From the IMG/VR virus record IMGVR_UViG_3300021389_000114, positions 1 through 28,458 of that record: 28,458 bases of DNA; one strand, written 5' to 3'. The position numbers and the translations under genes are program-made. This document shows, piece by piece, positions 1 to 7,286 of the stretch. Origin of the DNA: a virus. The notes below the pieces were generated by a model. That model ran no database searches. It was given only the letters and a program-made list of their open reading frames with translations, and was not told the DNA's origin. Every line of letters starts with the position of its first letter. Positions within the stretch are counted from its first letter, which is position 1.

Positions 1-2133
1 GCCACCAGTAAATGTACCAGTACCTACTGTGAATTTATCTTCACTTTCATCATAACCTATAAATGCGTTATTTGAATCTCCTCTTTCAATTACTATACCA
101 GCGTCTCCGTTTGGAGAACCTGTAGTTCCTGTACCTAATTCTATGAGTGTATCAGCGATTGTAGTTGTAGTAGAGCTTACAGTCGTTGTTGTACCGTTTA
201 CTGTTAAGTTTCCTGAAAGTGTAACGTTTCCTGTGAATGTTTGACCACCTAATGCATCTGATTTAAGTTCAGAAGCTGATACTGCATTTGCTGATATTTC
301 ACTGTTAGTAACAGCATTTGCGGCTATCTTTGCTCCTGTTACAGCATTACCTGCTATATGTATTGCATCAATAGAGCCAGAGATTAATTCTGCGCTGTCT
401 ACTGAATTAGATGCTAGTTCGCTTGAACCTACAGCACCACCATTGATGTGTCTTGCTAGTATTTGGTCTGTTGCAATTTTTGCTGAAGTAACTTGGTTAG
501 CTGCGATATGTATTGTGTCAATACTACCTGATGCTATTTCTGAACTATCTATTGAGTTTTCAGCTATGTGTGTTACATCTATAACACCTGTACCTATCTT
601 TGCAGCAGTAATTGAGTTGTTTCCTAAGTGTATAGTATCTATACTACCTGTTACTAATTCTGCTGAATCTACTGAATTAGCTCCTAAGTGGTCTGCTGTT
701 ATTGTTGCTGTAGGTATGTGTCTTGCAACGATTGAATTTTGTGCTATCTTAGTCCCATCTACTGCGTTATCTGCAATATTGGCTAAAGCTATTGTGTTGG
801 CGGCAATTTTAGCGCCTGTTACTTGTAAGTCGCCTATATGTGCGGTATCTATACTGCCGTCTACTAAATGTTCTGAATCTATTGAGTCATCTGCGATTTT
901 TGAGCCATTTACTGCATCTGCTCCTATTTTTCCACCAGTTACTGCTCCTGTACCTATTTTTGCTTCTGTTACTTGTGAAGCTCCAATATGTATAGTATCA
1001 ATACTACCTGATACAAGTTCAGAACTATCAATTGAGTTTGCAGCTATTTGTGCAGAACTTACACTATTAATTCCTACATTGGAACTATTTACTACTGCTT
1101 TCCAACCCATATTACCATGTGCTGAACATTGGTAATACAATATTTGAGGAGTAGTACTTGTAACAGCAATTTCTGTGTATGCACCTGAACTTCCTGCTGT
1201 TCCGCTAGTTGTAACTCCTGTGGTATAAGCCGTTGTTTTATTGGCTTCTAAATAAAATCTGAAAGGATGATTGGCATTTGACGAATCATCTTGCTTAAAT
1301 TTATAGCTATTCCCAGGTTGTAATACTAATACTGGAGACTCTTTGCCTTCGAACTTATATCCTAGAGTGCTACCATTTCCATAGTCTCCGTGTGCGGAAG
1401 TTTTTGTAACAACCGTTACATCATATTCATAAGTTCCAAATTCTTGAATTGATTTTGCGTTCTTGTGTATTTCACTTGAAGTAACATTATCACCAGCTAT
1501 TTTTGCTGAAGTAATATTATTTGTTGCTATTTTAGATGTTGTAACTTGTAAGTCTCCTAAATGGTAACCATCAATACTACCTGTTACTAGTTCACTAGAG
1601 TCTACTGAGTTTGCACCAAGTTGTGTTGAAGTAATACTCCCATCAGCAATATGATGAGCAGTAACTGCATTTTGGGCAATCCTCGCTGTTGTTATTTGAT
1701 TCTCAGCAATCTTAACCGTAGTTATAGCATTATCAGCTATCTGTAATGTCTCGATTGCATTTGTTGCTATCTCTGAAGTGTCTACTGAGTTTGCAGCTAT
1801 CTCGTTGGAAGTGACAGCGTTAGCAGCTATTTTGGCTGTTGTAACTTGTCCTGTTCCAAGATGAATAGTGTCAATAGAACCACTTACTAACTCACTTGAA
1901 TCTACTGAGTTTGCAGCGATACCTGCGTTTGTTACTGAATTATCCCCTACGCCTGTAACGGCTGTTGCTTGTAGTTGAGCTGCTCCAATAGCATTTGTTG
2001 CTACTTCGGCAGTACCTACAGCGTTTACTGCTATTTCAGAGGCACTAATAGCATTTGCAGCTATCTTTGATGCTACTACACTATTATTTCCTATTGAGTC
2101 TTGTTGTACTAAAAATTTACCGATTAGTGGCAT
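1..2133 (-). CDS. Long tail fibre with decapeptide repeats and an inserted cupredoxin-like domain (3' end beyond window)
   Basis: The frame is open from an ATG at 2133 to the left edge, 711 codons, so the C-terminus is missing. A GGAG ribosome binding site lies at 2144-2147, inside the end of the upstream gene. Residues about 10-225 and 350-625 are ten-residue repeats with the pattern x-x-x-[SAQN]-[VI]-[TD]-x-x-x-[IL], for example AANSVDSSEL then VSGSIDTIHL. Between them, about residues 227-350 form a different domain with a cupredoxin-like ligand set. The last 80 residues switch to fibre-shaft sequence (NVTLSGNLTVNG, then GDAGIVIERGDSNNAF), a type I associate with structural proteins of marine phages. 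The regular period suggests a trimeric beta-helical or beta-prism shaft, which is inference. Its place as the last gene of the tail cassette fits a receptor-binding or distal fibre. Product class is confident; receptor and fold are not known. Confidence 0.85.
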   Translation of the reverse strand, partial: MPLIGKFLVQQDSIGNNSVVASKIAANAISASEIAVNAVGTAEVATNAIGAAQLQATAVTGVGDNSVTNAGIAANSVDSSELVSGSIDTIHLGTGQVTTAKIAANAVTSNEIAANSVDTSEIATNAIETLQIADNAITTVKIAENQITTARIAQNAVTAHHIADGSITSTQLGANSVDSSELVTGSIDGYHLGDLQVTTSKIATNNITSAKIAGDNVTSSEIHKNAKSIQEFGTYEYDVTVVTKTSAHGDYGNGSTLGYKFEGKESPVLVLQPGNSYKFKQDDSSNANHPFRFYLEANKTTAYTTGVTTSGTAGSSGAYTEIAVTSTTPQILYYQCSAHGNMGWKAVVNSSNVGINSVSSAQIAANSIDSSELVSGSIDTIHIGASQVTEAKIGTGAVTGGKIGADAVNGSKIADDSIDSEHLVDGSIDTAHIGDLQVTGAKIAANTIALANIADNAVDGTKIAQNSIVARHIPTATITADHLGANSVDSAELVTGSIDTIHLGNNSITAAKIGTGVIDVTHIAENSIDSSEIASGSIDTIHIAANQVTSAKIATDQILARHINGGAVGSSELASNSVDSAELISGSIDAIHIAGNAVTGAKIAANAVTNSEISANAVSASELKSDALGGQTFTGNVTLSGNLTVNGTTTTVSSTTTTIADTLIELGTGTTGSPNGDAGIVIERGDSNNAFIGYDESEDKFTVGTGTFTGG
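260..1080 (-). repeat. Second block of about 27 decapeptide (30-bp) repeats in the fibre gene
   Basis: After the cupredoxin-like insert the same ten-residue pattern resumes and runs for about 27 units, ending near SANAVSASEL. A paired unit of the form ANSVDSSEL plus xSGSIDTIHx recurs roughly every 30-50 residues, giving a higher-order period. The motif SIDTIH makes short DNA stretches such as ATTGACACAATA recur many times. Confidence 0.85.
1085..1455 (-). other. Cupredoxin-like domain inside the tail fibre
   Basis: About residues 227-350 of the fibre break the decapeptide pattern. The segment has strands such as YEYDVTVVTK and VLVLQPGNSYKFKQ, then NANHPFRFYLE, then QILYYQCSAHGNMGW. The ligand candidates are His289 (codon 1267-1269), Cys336 (1126-1128), His339 (1117-1119) and Met342 (1108-1110). 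Small blue copper proteins use exactly one upstream His and a C-terminal Cys/His/Met cluster; plastocyanin spaces the cluster C-x2-H-x4-M, whereas here it is C-x2-H-x2-M. The upstream HPF followed by hydrophobic residues and the closing YYQC resemble periplasmic cupredoxins. Copper binding is an inference from the motif; the domain could also be a metal-free structural beta sandwich. Confidence 0.6.
1456..2106 (-). repeat. First block of about 20 decapeptide (30-bp) repeats in the fibre gene
   Basis: Translation of the minus strand gives about twenty consecutive ten-residue units, for example ATNAIETLQI, ADNAITTVKI, AENQITTARI and AQNAVTAHHI. Hydrophobic residues at positions 5 and 10 are nearly invariant. 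One irregular unit (around QATAVTGVGDNSVTNAGI) falls about residue 50. The DNA copies are diverged, so this is a protein-level repeat and not a recent tandem duplication. Confidence 0.85.
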
Positions 2134-2134
2134 T

Positions 2135-2467
2135 TTATGTTTGCTCCAAATAAGATAGAACTACGTCTATCGAGCTTGCCGTGTTTGACTGTACTTTAAT
2201 TGCATCACCAGCTTCTAATACTACTTTTGCATCTCCACCGATTGGTGCGAGTGTTGAGCCTGCTGGTATTTCTATTCCATGAACTATACTAATGTGATTA
2301 CTTGTACTTGCATCATAAAATTGAGCAGTAGCATTTATATCTGCACCACCAACATTACATAAGTATAAACCTATAATGGTTGTTGTTGTTGAGCTAGGGC
2401 ATGTATATACTGTTGATAAACTTGTTCCTACGTCGTTTCCTGTTGCTGTCTTAAATGCTGATGCCAT
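2135..2467 (-). CDS. Small virion structural protein, fibre-associated beta-sandwich type
   Basis: A 110-residue protein starting MASAFKTATGNDVG and rich in Thr, Ser and short beta-strand-like segments, with no signal peptide or membrane segment. Segments such as TIIGLYLCNVGG, IEIPAGSTLAPIGG and VVLEAGDAIKVQS look like a small jelly-roll or Ig-like fold. I have seen similar short proteins next to fibre genes in marine phages, where they are annotated only as structural proteins. It ends one base before the long fibre starts, so the two are translationally close. A plausible role is a fibre base or decoration protein. The exact function is unknown. Confidence 0.65.
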   Translation of the reverse strand: MASAFKTATGNDVGTSLSTVYTCPSSTTTTIIGLYLCNVGGADINATAQFYDASTSNHISIVHGIEIPAGSTLAPIGGDAKVVLEAGDAIKVQSNTASSIDVVLSYLEQT

Positions 2468-2471
2468 AATA

Positions 2472-2681
2472 TTATCCTAATGCTATAGAGAAAGCTACGA
2501 GGTCGTCTGTTGTTAACGCTCCATCGACATGACTAGCTAGTATAACTACTGTGCCGTCAGCTTTCTTTGTATAAATCCTTTGGTCAGCCACATTCATAGC
2601 AATTTCATGAGTTTGTAAATCACTTGTCTGTGGCACTGAGTTTGTTGTCTCCGACCTTTTTGGTTTAATAACTTGAGCCAT
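2472..2681 (-). CDS. 69-residue stand-alone fibre N-terminal (Mtd-like) domain protein
   Basis: A 69-residue protein beginning MAQVIKPKRSETTNSVP. It resembles the first part of the 547-residue fibre next door, which begins MAQTIKIKRSSSSAAPS, and both follow with an acidic or polar stretch and a short beta hairpin (HEIAMNVADQRIYTKKADG here). This layout is like the N-terminal domain of the major tropism determinant family, which anchors fibres to the tail. Here the fibre body is absent: after the hairpin there are only about 20 residues. It lies 2 bases after the 547-residue fibre and 4 bases before the next gene. It may cap or anchor a fibre, or be the remnant of a duplicated one. Confidence 0.6.
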   Translation of the reverse strand: MAQVIKPKRSETTNSVPQTSDLQTHEIAMNVADQRIYTKKADGTVVILASHVDGALTTDDLVAFSIALG

Positions 2682-2683
2682 TC

Positions 2684-4327
2684 TTAGAATGTGCCTCCAT
2701 CTATGTTATTACTCCATGCTATTGTTCCGTTTGCTCCAACTTGTAGAATTTGTCCTACTGAATTTGTTGAATCATATGTTCCGATTGATAAAGAAGCAAA
2801 AGAGCTACCACCATTTGCACCATATAATAGTACACCTTCTGGTAATGCGCTTACTCCTTTTAGTCTTGCTGTATCTGAATTAAGTTCTATTGTTACGTCA
2901 TCTACATTGACAGCAAGTGTGTTTCCTGATTTTGATAAACCATTTCCTGCAGTAACACTACCAGCTCCTGAGAACTGAGTCATTGTTATATTATCAGTAC
3001 CGATAGATGCTGAGCCAGTGATATTTGAAAGTACAAAACCTGCGTCTGCATCACTTCCTTCTTCAACGAATGTAAACATACCGCCTGTGACTTCTGCTGC
3101 ACTATCTGCATCAGTTGTTCTTGTAAGAACGAATGGATTTGAAACGTCACCTACTGTTGTTACAGAGTATATACCATTTTGTTTTGGGTCTGTTTGTGCT
3201 TTTACAAGTACTCTATCTCCAGAAGTTAAATTAGTACTATCTACAGAAATTGCACCGTTACCACTCGCTGTAAGTGTAGCACCTACACCACTAGTACCGT
3301 TATTATAAGTTGTATTTAAATTACTTTGTGAACCAACTCTTACTGAATCTTTTATATCTAGTGCTTGTTTTACACCATCTACATATGCTTTTGTTACTGC
3401 ATCAGTTGCTTGTGAGGGAGTACCAATATTAGTAACTCTATTTCCACCCATATCAACTGTTTGTGAACCTGCAACCGTTATTCCACCGTCAAAATCTGCT
3501 GACTGTGTAAAGGTTGATGTACCAGTAACTGTTATTGTGTCTCCACCAGCATTACCTAAAGTAACATTTCCATCTAATTGAGTTGAACCATCAACTTCTA
3601 AGTTACCTGTTAATGTGGAGTTTCCAGTTACATCTAAAGTACCTGCTACTAATGTATTACCTGTACCACTTGCTACTGTGAATTTGTCTGTATTAATTAC
3701 TAAATTACCTGCAGCTGTTATAGCTCCATTAGAACTTAAAGAATTAACTGTTGCAGAACTAGATACATCTAAAGTACCATTTAGGTCTACATTTTTGCCT
3801 AGTTCTATTTCTTCACTACCATTTGTAGTGATTAATTTAATATAAGAAGTACCGCCTTCATTTATGTCTAATGCTGCTGCATTGTCGTCTAAGATAGTAA
3901 TAGAGTTAGACTGTGAGGCTAAAGATAAAGTGCCTCCATGAGTAACTGTTACTGTACCTGCCGCATTTAAACCTAATGCTCCAGCCGATGTAATTGCTAT
4001 ATTTCCGCTTGTTGTTGTTTTTAAAGTTAATGCCGAAGCTGCAGTTGCTATAGTATTATTAGCTCCAGTAATTACTGTAGACCCAGTTTTTAACTGGTCA
4101 ATTTTACTGTCTGAACCTACTAATATAGCTGAACTTGCTGTAAGAGTACCTGCTGAGTGGTCAAGCATTGCAACATATAAATCTCCTCCGATTGTTGTTA
4201 CTGCTGCTGAACTTGGGTGTCCTACAAAGAGCTTCTTAGAATTAGACGAATATGCTAATTCACCAGCACCTAGAGAGGAAGGAGCAGCGGAGGAGCTACT
4301 TCTTTTGATTTTAATGGTTTGTGCCAT
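2684..4327 (-). CDS. Tail fibre protein with Mtd-like N-terminus and AYVDG-type fibre domain
   Basis: A 547-residue fibre. Residues 1-55 are a tropism-determinant-like N-terminal domain (IKIKRS, then GAGELAYSSNSKKLFVG). Residues about 60-290 are a low-complexity beta shaft with repeated short phrases such as GTLDVTGNSTLTGNLEVDG. About residue 293 starts MGGNRVTNIGTPSQATDAV followed by KAYVDG near 315, a junction widespread in phage fibres. Residues about 320-460 form a compact domain (KDSVRVGSQ, then SGDRVLVKAQTDPKQNGIYSV). The C-terminus is a short knob ending near VGANGTIAWSNNIDGGTF. Translation starts with an AGGA site 5' of ATG 4327. Host-surface contact is inferred from family and position. 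Confidence 0.85.
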   Translation of the reverse strand: MAQTIKIKRSSSSAAPSSLGAGELAYSSNSKKLFVGHPSSAAVTTIGGDLYVAMLDHSAGTLTASSAILVGSDSKIDQLKTGSTVITGANNTIATAASALTLKTTTSGNIAITSAGALGLNAAGTVTVTHGGTLSLASQSNSITILDDNAAALDINEGGTSYIKLITTNGSEEIELGKNVDLNGTLDVSSSATVNSLSSNGAITAAGNLVINTDKFTVASGTGNTLVAGTLDVTGNSTLTGNLEVDGSTQLDGNVTLGNAGGDTITVTGTSTFTQSADFDGGITVAGSQTVDMGGNRVTNIGTPSQATDAVTKAYVDGVKQALDIKDSVRVGSQSNLNTTYNNGTSGVGATLTASGNGAISVDSTNLTSGDRVLVKAQTDPKQNGIYSVTTVGDVSNPFVLTRTTDADSAAEVTGGMFTFVEEGSDADAGFVLSNITGSASIGTDNITMTQFSGAGSVTAGNGLSKSGNTLAVNVDDVTIELNSDTARLKGVSALPEGVLLYGANGGSSFASLSIGTYDSTNSVGQILQVGANGTIAWSNNIDGGTF

Positions 4328-4347
4328 GATTATTTCCTATCGAGCTA

Positions 4348-4728
4348 TTAAAAGCTCCCTGCGTCTACCGTGTCTGAGTCCGCTGAACTATTACCTATCA
4401 TTATAGGGACAAATTCAAAGTTTCCAGTTGATGTTTCACGGTAAATCTTTAACTGATTATCATCAGTATCATAATATAAATCTCCTTCTGCCAAGTCCGT
4501 TGTACTTGAGGTAGGAGCTGTTGTTGAGACAAAGAATTGATTCGCTAAAAAGTTAAGTGCACCTTCTACGGTTGTTTCACTTGCTAGAGTGCCTACAGGA
4601 TTTGCAAAAGTAATTCCTGCGGCATCTTCAGCTGAACCAGCTACTGCATTAGATATTGTTAGAGTTGTACTTTGAGCAGTGGCATTAATACTTGTATTAT
4701 TAGGAGTAATAGTTATCGTTGTTGCCAT
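4348..4728 (-). CDS. Small fibre-associated structural protein
   Basis: A 126-residue protein with a Thr/Ser/Ala-rich N-terminal half (MATTITITPNNTSI) and a C-terminal segment EGDLYYDTDDNQLKIYRE. That segment matches the beta-hairpin phrase found in tropism-determinant-like fibre N-termini (compare GELAYSSNSKKLFVG in the 547-residue fibre). The start ATG overlaps the stop of the 112-residue gene by one base in a TAATG, so translation is probably coupled. It is likely a fibre or tail-tip accessory protein. I do not recognise a named family. Confidence 0.6.
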   Translation of the reverse strand: MATTITITPNNTSINATAQSTTLTISNAVAGSAEDAAGITFANPVGTLASETTVEGALNFLANQFFVSTTAPTSSTTDLAEGDLYYDTDDNQLKIYRETSTGNFEFVPIMIGNSSADSDTVDAGSF

Positions 4729-5066
4729 TATCTTGTTACATTTGGTGTAACTCTTGCTACACCCTCGATTAATCTAGTCATGCTTGAAGCTGTTGAGTTG
4801 AATAATTCTAAATCATAATAGTACTTTCCAGCAGGTATATCACGTGTAACTGTATATGGTAAAACCATTTTTAGTTTGCCTTGTGAGGCACTTGTAATTG
4901 TACACGTAAATGTTGCTGTGAGAGTTGTTGAGGTAGGAGTAGGTCTTAGTTGAGCAGTTGCAGTATGATTACCTAAGGCGATGACTTCACCATCTTGGGC
5001 AAGTTCGAGCTCCAGGGCAAAATCTGCTCCCTGGTCGATAACTATATCATATTTTCCTGCTGCCAT
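4728..5066 (-). CDS. Tail/baseplate beta-sandwich protein, first gene behind the internal promoter
   Basis: A 112-residue protein with the layout common to small tail-associated proteins: DQGADFALELELAQDGEVI, then ATAQLRPTPTST, then a closing VTRDIPAGKYYYDLEL and LIEGVARVTPNVTR. This pattern is known from many siphovirus tail modules near the fibre genes and resembles the N-terminal domain of baseplate upper (BppU-like) proteins; its exact role is not established. The start at 5066 is supported by AGGAG at 5073-5077 and by the promoter just upstream. It heads the sub-operon of fibre genes. Confidence 0.7.
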   Translation of the reverse strand: MAAGKYDIVIDQGADFALELELAQDGEVIALGNHTATAQLRPTPTSTTLTATFTCTITSASQGKLKMVLPYTVTRDIPAGKYYYDLELFNSTASSMTRLIEGVARVTPNVTR

Positions 5067-5071
5067 ATTGT

Positions 5072-5077
5072 ACTCCT
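5072..5077 (-). promoter_or_regulatory. Strong ribosome binding site of the 112-residue gene
   Basis: Minus-strand AGGAGT six to seven bases upstream of ATG 5066. It fixes the start and, with the promoter, leaves an untranslated leader of only about 15 bases. Confidence 0.8.
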
Positions 5078-5086
5078 ATATGCTAA

Positions 5087-5115
5087 ATTATATCAAAAAA
5101 TGCAGGTTATGTCAA
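5087..5115 (-). promoter_or_regulatory. Perfect-consensus sigma-70 promoter for the fibre cassette
   Basis: On the minus strand, TTGACA (5110-5115) is followed by a 17-bp spacer and TATAAT (5087-5092). Both hexamers and the spacing are the exact bacterial housekeeping consensus. An A-rich tract (AAAAAT, about 5120-5126) lies just upstream of the -35 box, as in UP elements. Transcription should start near 5079-5081. It sits in one of the few intergenic gaps of the window (5067-5144), immediately before a strong ribosome binding site. This placement argues against chance. Confidence 0.85.
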
Positions 5116-5144
5116 GAACTATTTTTGAGGGGTATGTGCTTGAC

Positions 5145-5333
5145 CTAGGAGTTTGGGAATTTGTCCTTTACGGCTTTCCTAGCTAAATAAAATTGTCCAG
5201 TTTTTGCTGAGTCACCAAACTTGCCAGAATCAATATCGTGGTATAGTTTATCTAGTTGTTCTATTGCGTCAGTATAATACTTTTGTCTTTTTTCATTTGC
5301 AGTATCTGTTGTTGTAATTGTTATATCTGTCAT
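5145..5333 (-). CDS. Small hypothetical protein, acidic and helical
   Basis: A 62-residue protein with a Thr-rich start (MTDITITTTDTANE) and a likely alpha-helical remainder (QKYYTDAIEQLDKLYHDI, then LARKAVKDKF). The start overlaps the stop of the 139-residue gene in an ATGA, and the TAG stop is followed by the 78-base promoter gap. There are no cysteines, signal peptide or membrane segment. I do not recognise the family. The position suggests a minor virion or tail-assembly protein. Confidence 0.55.
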   Translation of the reverse strand: MTDITITTTDTANEKRQKYYTDAIEQLDKLYHDIDSGKFGDSAKTGQFYLARKAVKDKFPNS

Positions 5334-5749
5334 GATGCCCTCGCTGTTACTACTTCGAATCCATAATCAAAGTAGCCTACTTTTTTAAATATTATCTCAA
5401 ATTGTCCTGGGTCGTTGAATGTTAAATTTAATGTTGTGTCAGACATTGTTGTTTTTAAAACATTATCTATCCATACTTGAGTTCCTGTTGGTATTCCTGT
5501 AATAGACAATGGAGTTTCTAGTGCAGGAGAGTATGTACTAATTGTAGGAGTAAAAGTTGATTTTAAAATAACTCCATCTTCATCCTCATTTACATAGTAT
5601 CTATTTGCATCTAGTACATCGTCTTGTTGCACAGTTATATGACTAAGTCCTAACTCTGCTTGTTCCTGGATTATACCAGGAGTAATTCCATTATCTACTG
5701 TCCAGTGAATAAATTTGTTTGAGTCGTAAAATACGTTCCATGTTTTCAT
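5330..5749 (-). CDS. Minor tail protein with PEGA-like C-terminal domain
   Basis: A 139-residue protein. Residues 1-60 start MKTWNVFYDSNKFIHWTVDN. From about residue 75 to 136 it reads like a PEGA or Ig-like surface repeat: LSITGIPTGTQVWIDN, a Thr-rich linker, then FNDPGQFEIIFKKVGYFDY. PEGA-type domains are small beta sandwiches found on cell and virion surfaces. The start overlaps the stop of the 512-residue gene (ATGA). A tail-tip or fibre-adaptor role is inferred from the neighbours. Confidence 0.6.
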   Translation of the reverse strand: MKTWNVFYDSNKFIHWTVDNGITPGIIQEQAELGLSHITVQQDDVLDANRYYVNEDEDGVILKSTFTPTISTYSPALETPLSITGIPTGTQVWIDNVLKTTMSDTTLNLTFNDPGQFEIIFKKVGYFDYGFEVVTARAS

Positions 5750-7284
5750 AAACTTTCTCCATTTTTAAAGTTTTCTTCGTGAAATATAATTAAGGCATAA
5801 TAAATATCCTCATCATACCCTATTGTTGTTTCTGTAAATCCCCCATAATAATTATATTGTTTGCTATATGTTTTATTAATAGCTTCTATTGAAATTACAT
5901 TATTATTACTTGCTGCGGTATTTGCAGCTAGTTGATAATGTTTTAGAGTTATACTATTACTTGCATAAGCATTTATCATTCTGCTTTCCTCTTTCCAAGG
6001 AGTATAAGCAACAATTGCATCTGGTGTGGTTTTAGAATTTTGTCCTGTTAGTAATGAGGGAATAAATGAACCATACCAAACGCCTCCCACTACATCAACT
6101 CCATAAGTTGTACCTGATGTATTTCTAAAAGTAACTATGAATTTAAAATCGCTTCTCCCACCTGAACCAGCACCAGGCGTAAAGTTTAATCCCATCTTTG
6201 CTCTAAAAGATACAATGTCTCCTTGAGTTGACCCTTGTCGACTAAACTCAAGGTTGTTCACTGTAGTTGAGGCATTATAACTTGCAGGAATAGTTTGTGG
6301 TGTGTCTACCCTGACATAGTAGCCATTATCTTGAACTCCTACAGCCCCTGTGCTATTTGCATTTTGATTTTGTAAATCAAAACCTAATTTTATATCTACT
6401 TGAATCCAGTTGTCTTTTTCTACATTATAGTAGTTTTCTGAGCTTCCTCCATATATTCCAGGGTCTGTAAATTGTGCATATTGTCCAAAGCTATGTGAAG
6501 TAGTCACTTCTAGTACATAGTCTCTTCCCGCATATTCTTGTTTTACTCTTGGACGCATTGCCATACTTCTATGAGCAGGTTCTTGATATTGATTACCATA
6601 ACTTCCTCTAGAAAATCTTAAAGCATATGCAGGAACTGTTGTAGACGTTAAAACATCATGATTCTTCCCCCAGTTATGAGTTATATTTACTCCAGCATGT
6701 CCTCTGTTTCCATTCCAATAACTATTATTACTTGTTTGCAGTATTCCTTGATGTACTTCATATACTGAGAGTCCTCCGCCAATATGACCCCCTGAATCAA
6801 ACGTAGTGCTTTCTAATGTTCCTTCATCTACTCCGATTACATTTGCTCCCGCGTACGGACTTGCTGATGTACCACTTCCACTAGAAGTATCTATCCCAGA
6901 TACAAAAGCTCCTCGTCCTCCCTCTGCTCCAATAACAATTGGAGTATTAGAGTATGCTGTCTCTCCATAGTCATTTAATCTTACTAAAGGTGCGGATACT
7001 CCTCCTGGTGGCGAAGCCTGTGAACCAAAGTAAGTTTGATAAGAACCTGTACCTTGATATGTCCAATCATCTTCTACATATGTAGTGCCATCTGGCATTG
7101 TTAGTGTTAAATTTGCAGAAGAATTAAAACTTACTGCATTTGCTAATCTTAGTACTGCTTTTATTCTGTAGTAACCGCCTGAATGTATATAATCATATTC
7201 TACTTGCAATACATTTACAGTAGTTGTTCCATCACTAATTGTAGTTGGTGTTGTTCTTTTTCCTATTACTGCTCTATTTGCCAT
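5746..7284 (-). CDS. Large minor tail protein, unknown family
   Basis: A 512-residue protein rich in Ser, Thr, Gly, Tyr and Asn, which suggests an all-beta virion surface protein. The first residues MANRAVIGKRTTPTTIS resemble the start of the 409-residue protein encoded just upstream (MTKRVALGKLATVHTVS). Aromatic and Gly-rich stretches follow (HSGGYYRIKAVLRL, GGSSENYYNVEKDNW). There is no signal peptide or membrane segment. The start lies two bases after the previous stop, so both belong to one transcript. It probably sits at the tail tip with J. The function cannot be assigned further. Confidence 0.6.
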   Translation of the reverse strand: MANRAVIGKRTTPTTISDGTTTVNVLQVEYDYIHSGGYYRIKAVLRLANAVSFNSSANLTLTMPDGTTYVEDDWTYQGTGSYQTYFGSQASPPGGVSAPLVRLNDYGETAYSNTPIVIGAEGGRGAFVSGIDTSSGSGTSASPYAGANVIGVDEGTLESTTFDSGGHIGGGLSVYEVHQGILQTSNNSYWNGNRGHAGVNITHNWGKNHDVLTSTTVPAYALRFSRGSYGNQYQEPAHRSMAMRPRVKQEYAGRDYVLEVTTSHSFGQYAQFTDPGIYGGSSENYYNVEKDNWIQVDIKLGFDLQNQNANSTGAVGVQDNGYYVRVDTPQTIPASYNASTTVNNLEFSRQGSTQGDIVSFRAKMGLNFTPGAGSGGRSDFKFIVTFRNTSGTTYGVDVVGGVWYGSFIPSLLTGQNSKTTPDAIVAYTPWKEESRMINAYASNSITLKHYQLAANTAASNNNVISIEAINKTYSKQYNYYGGFTETTIGYDEDIYYALIIFHEENFKNGESL

Positions 7285-7286
7285 GA

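Noticed and set aside
443-1135. Plus-strand open frame of 230 codons over the fibre repeats
   Set aside because: It is the antisense of the decapeptide repeats, which lack stop codons in that frame because of their 30-bp period. No ribosome binding site and a composition unlike a real protein.
260-2106. Regular 30-bp repeat that might suggest a CRISPR array
   Set aside because: The repeats are in frame, diverged at DNA level and continuous without spacers; they encode a fibre shaft.
2472-4327. Mtd-like fibre N-termini as a sign of a diversity-generating retroelement
   Set aside because: No reverse transcriptase, no template/variable repeat pair and no C-type lectin domain is seen. Mtd-like N-termini are common in fibres without such elements.
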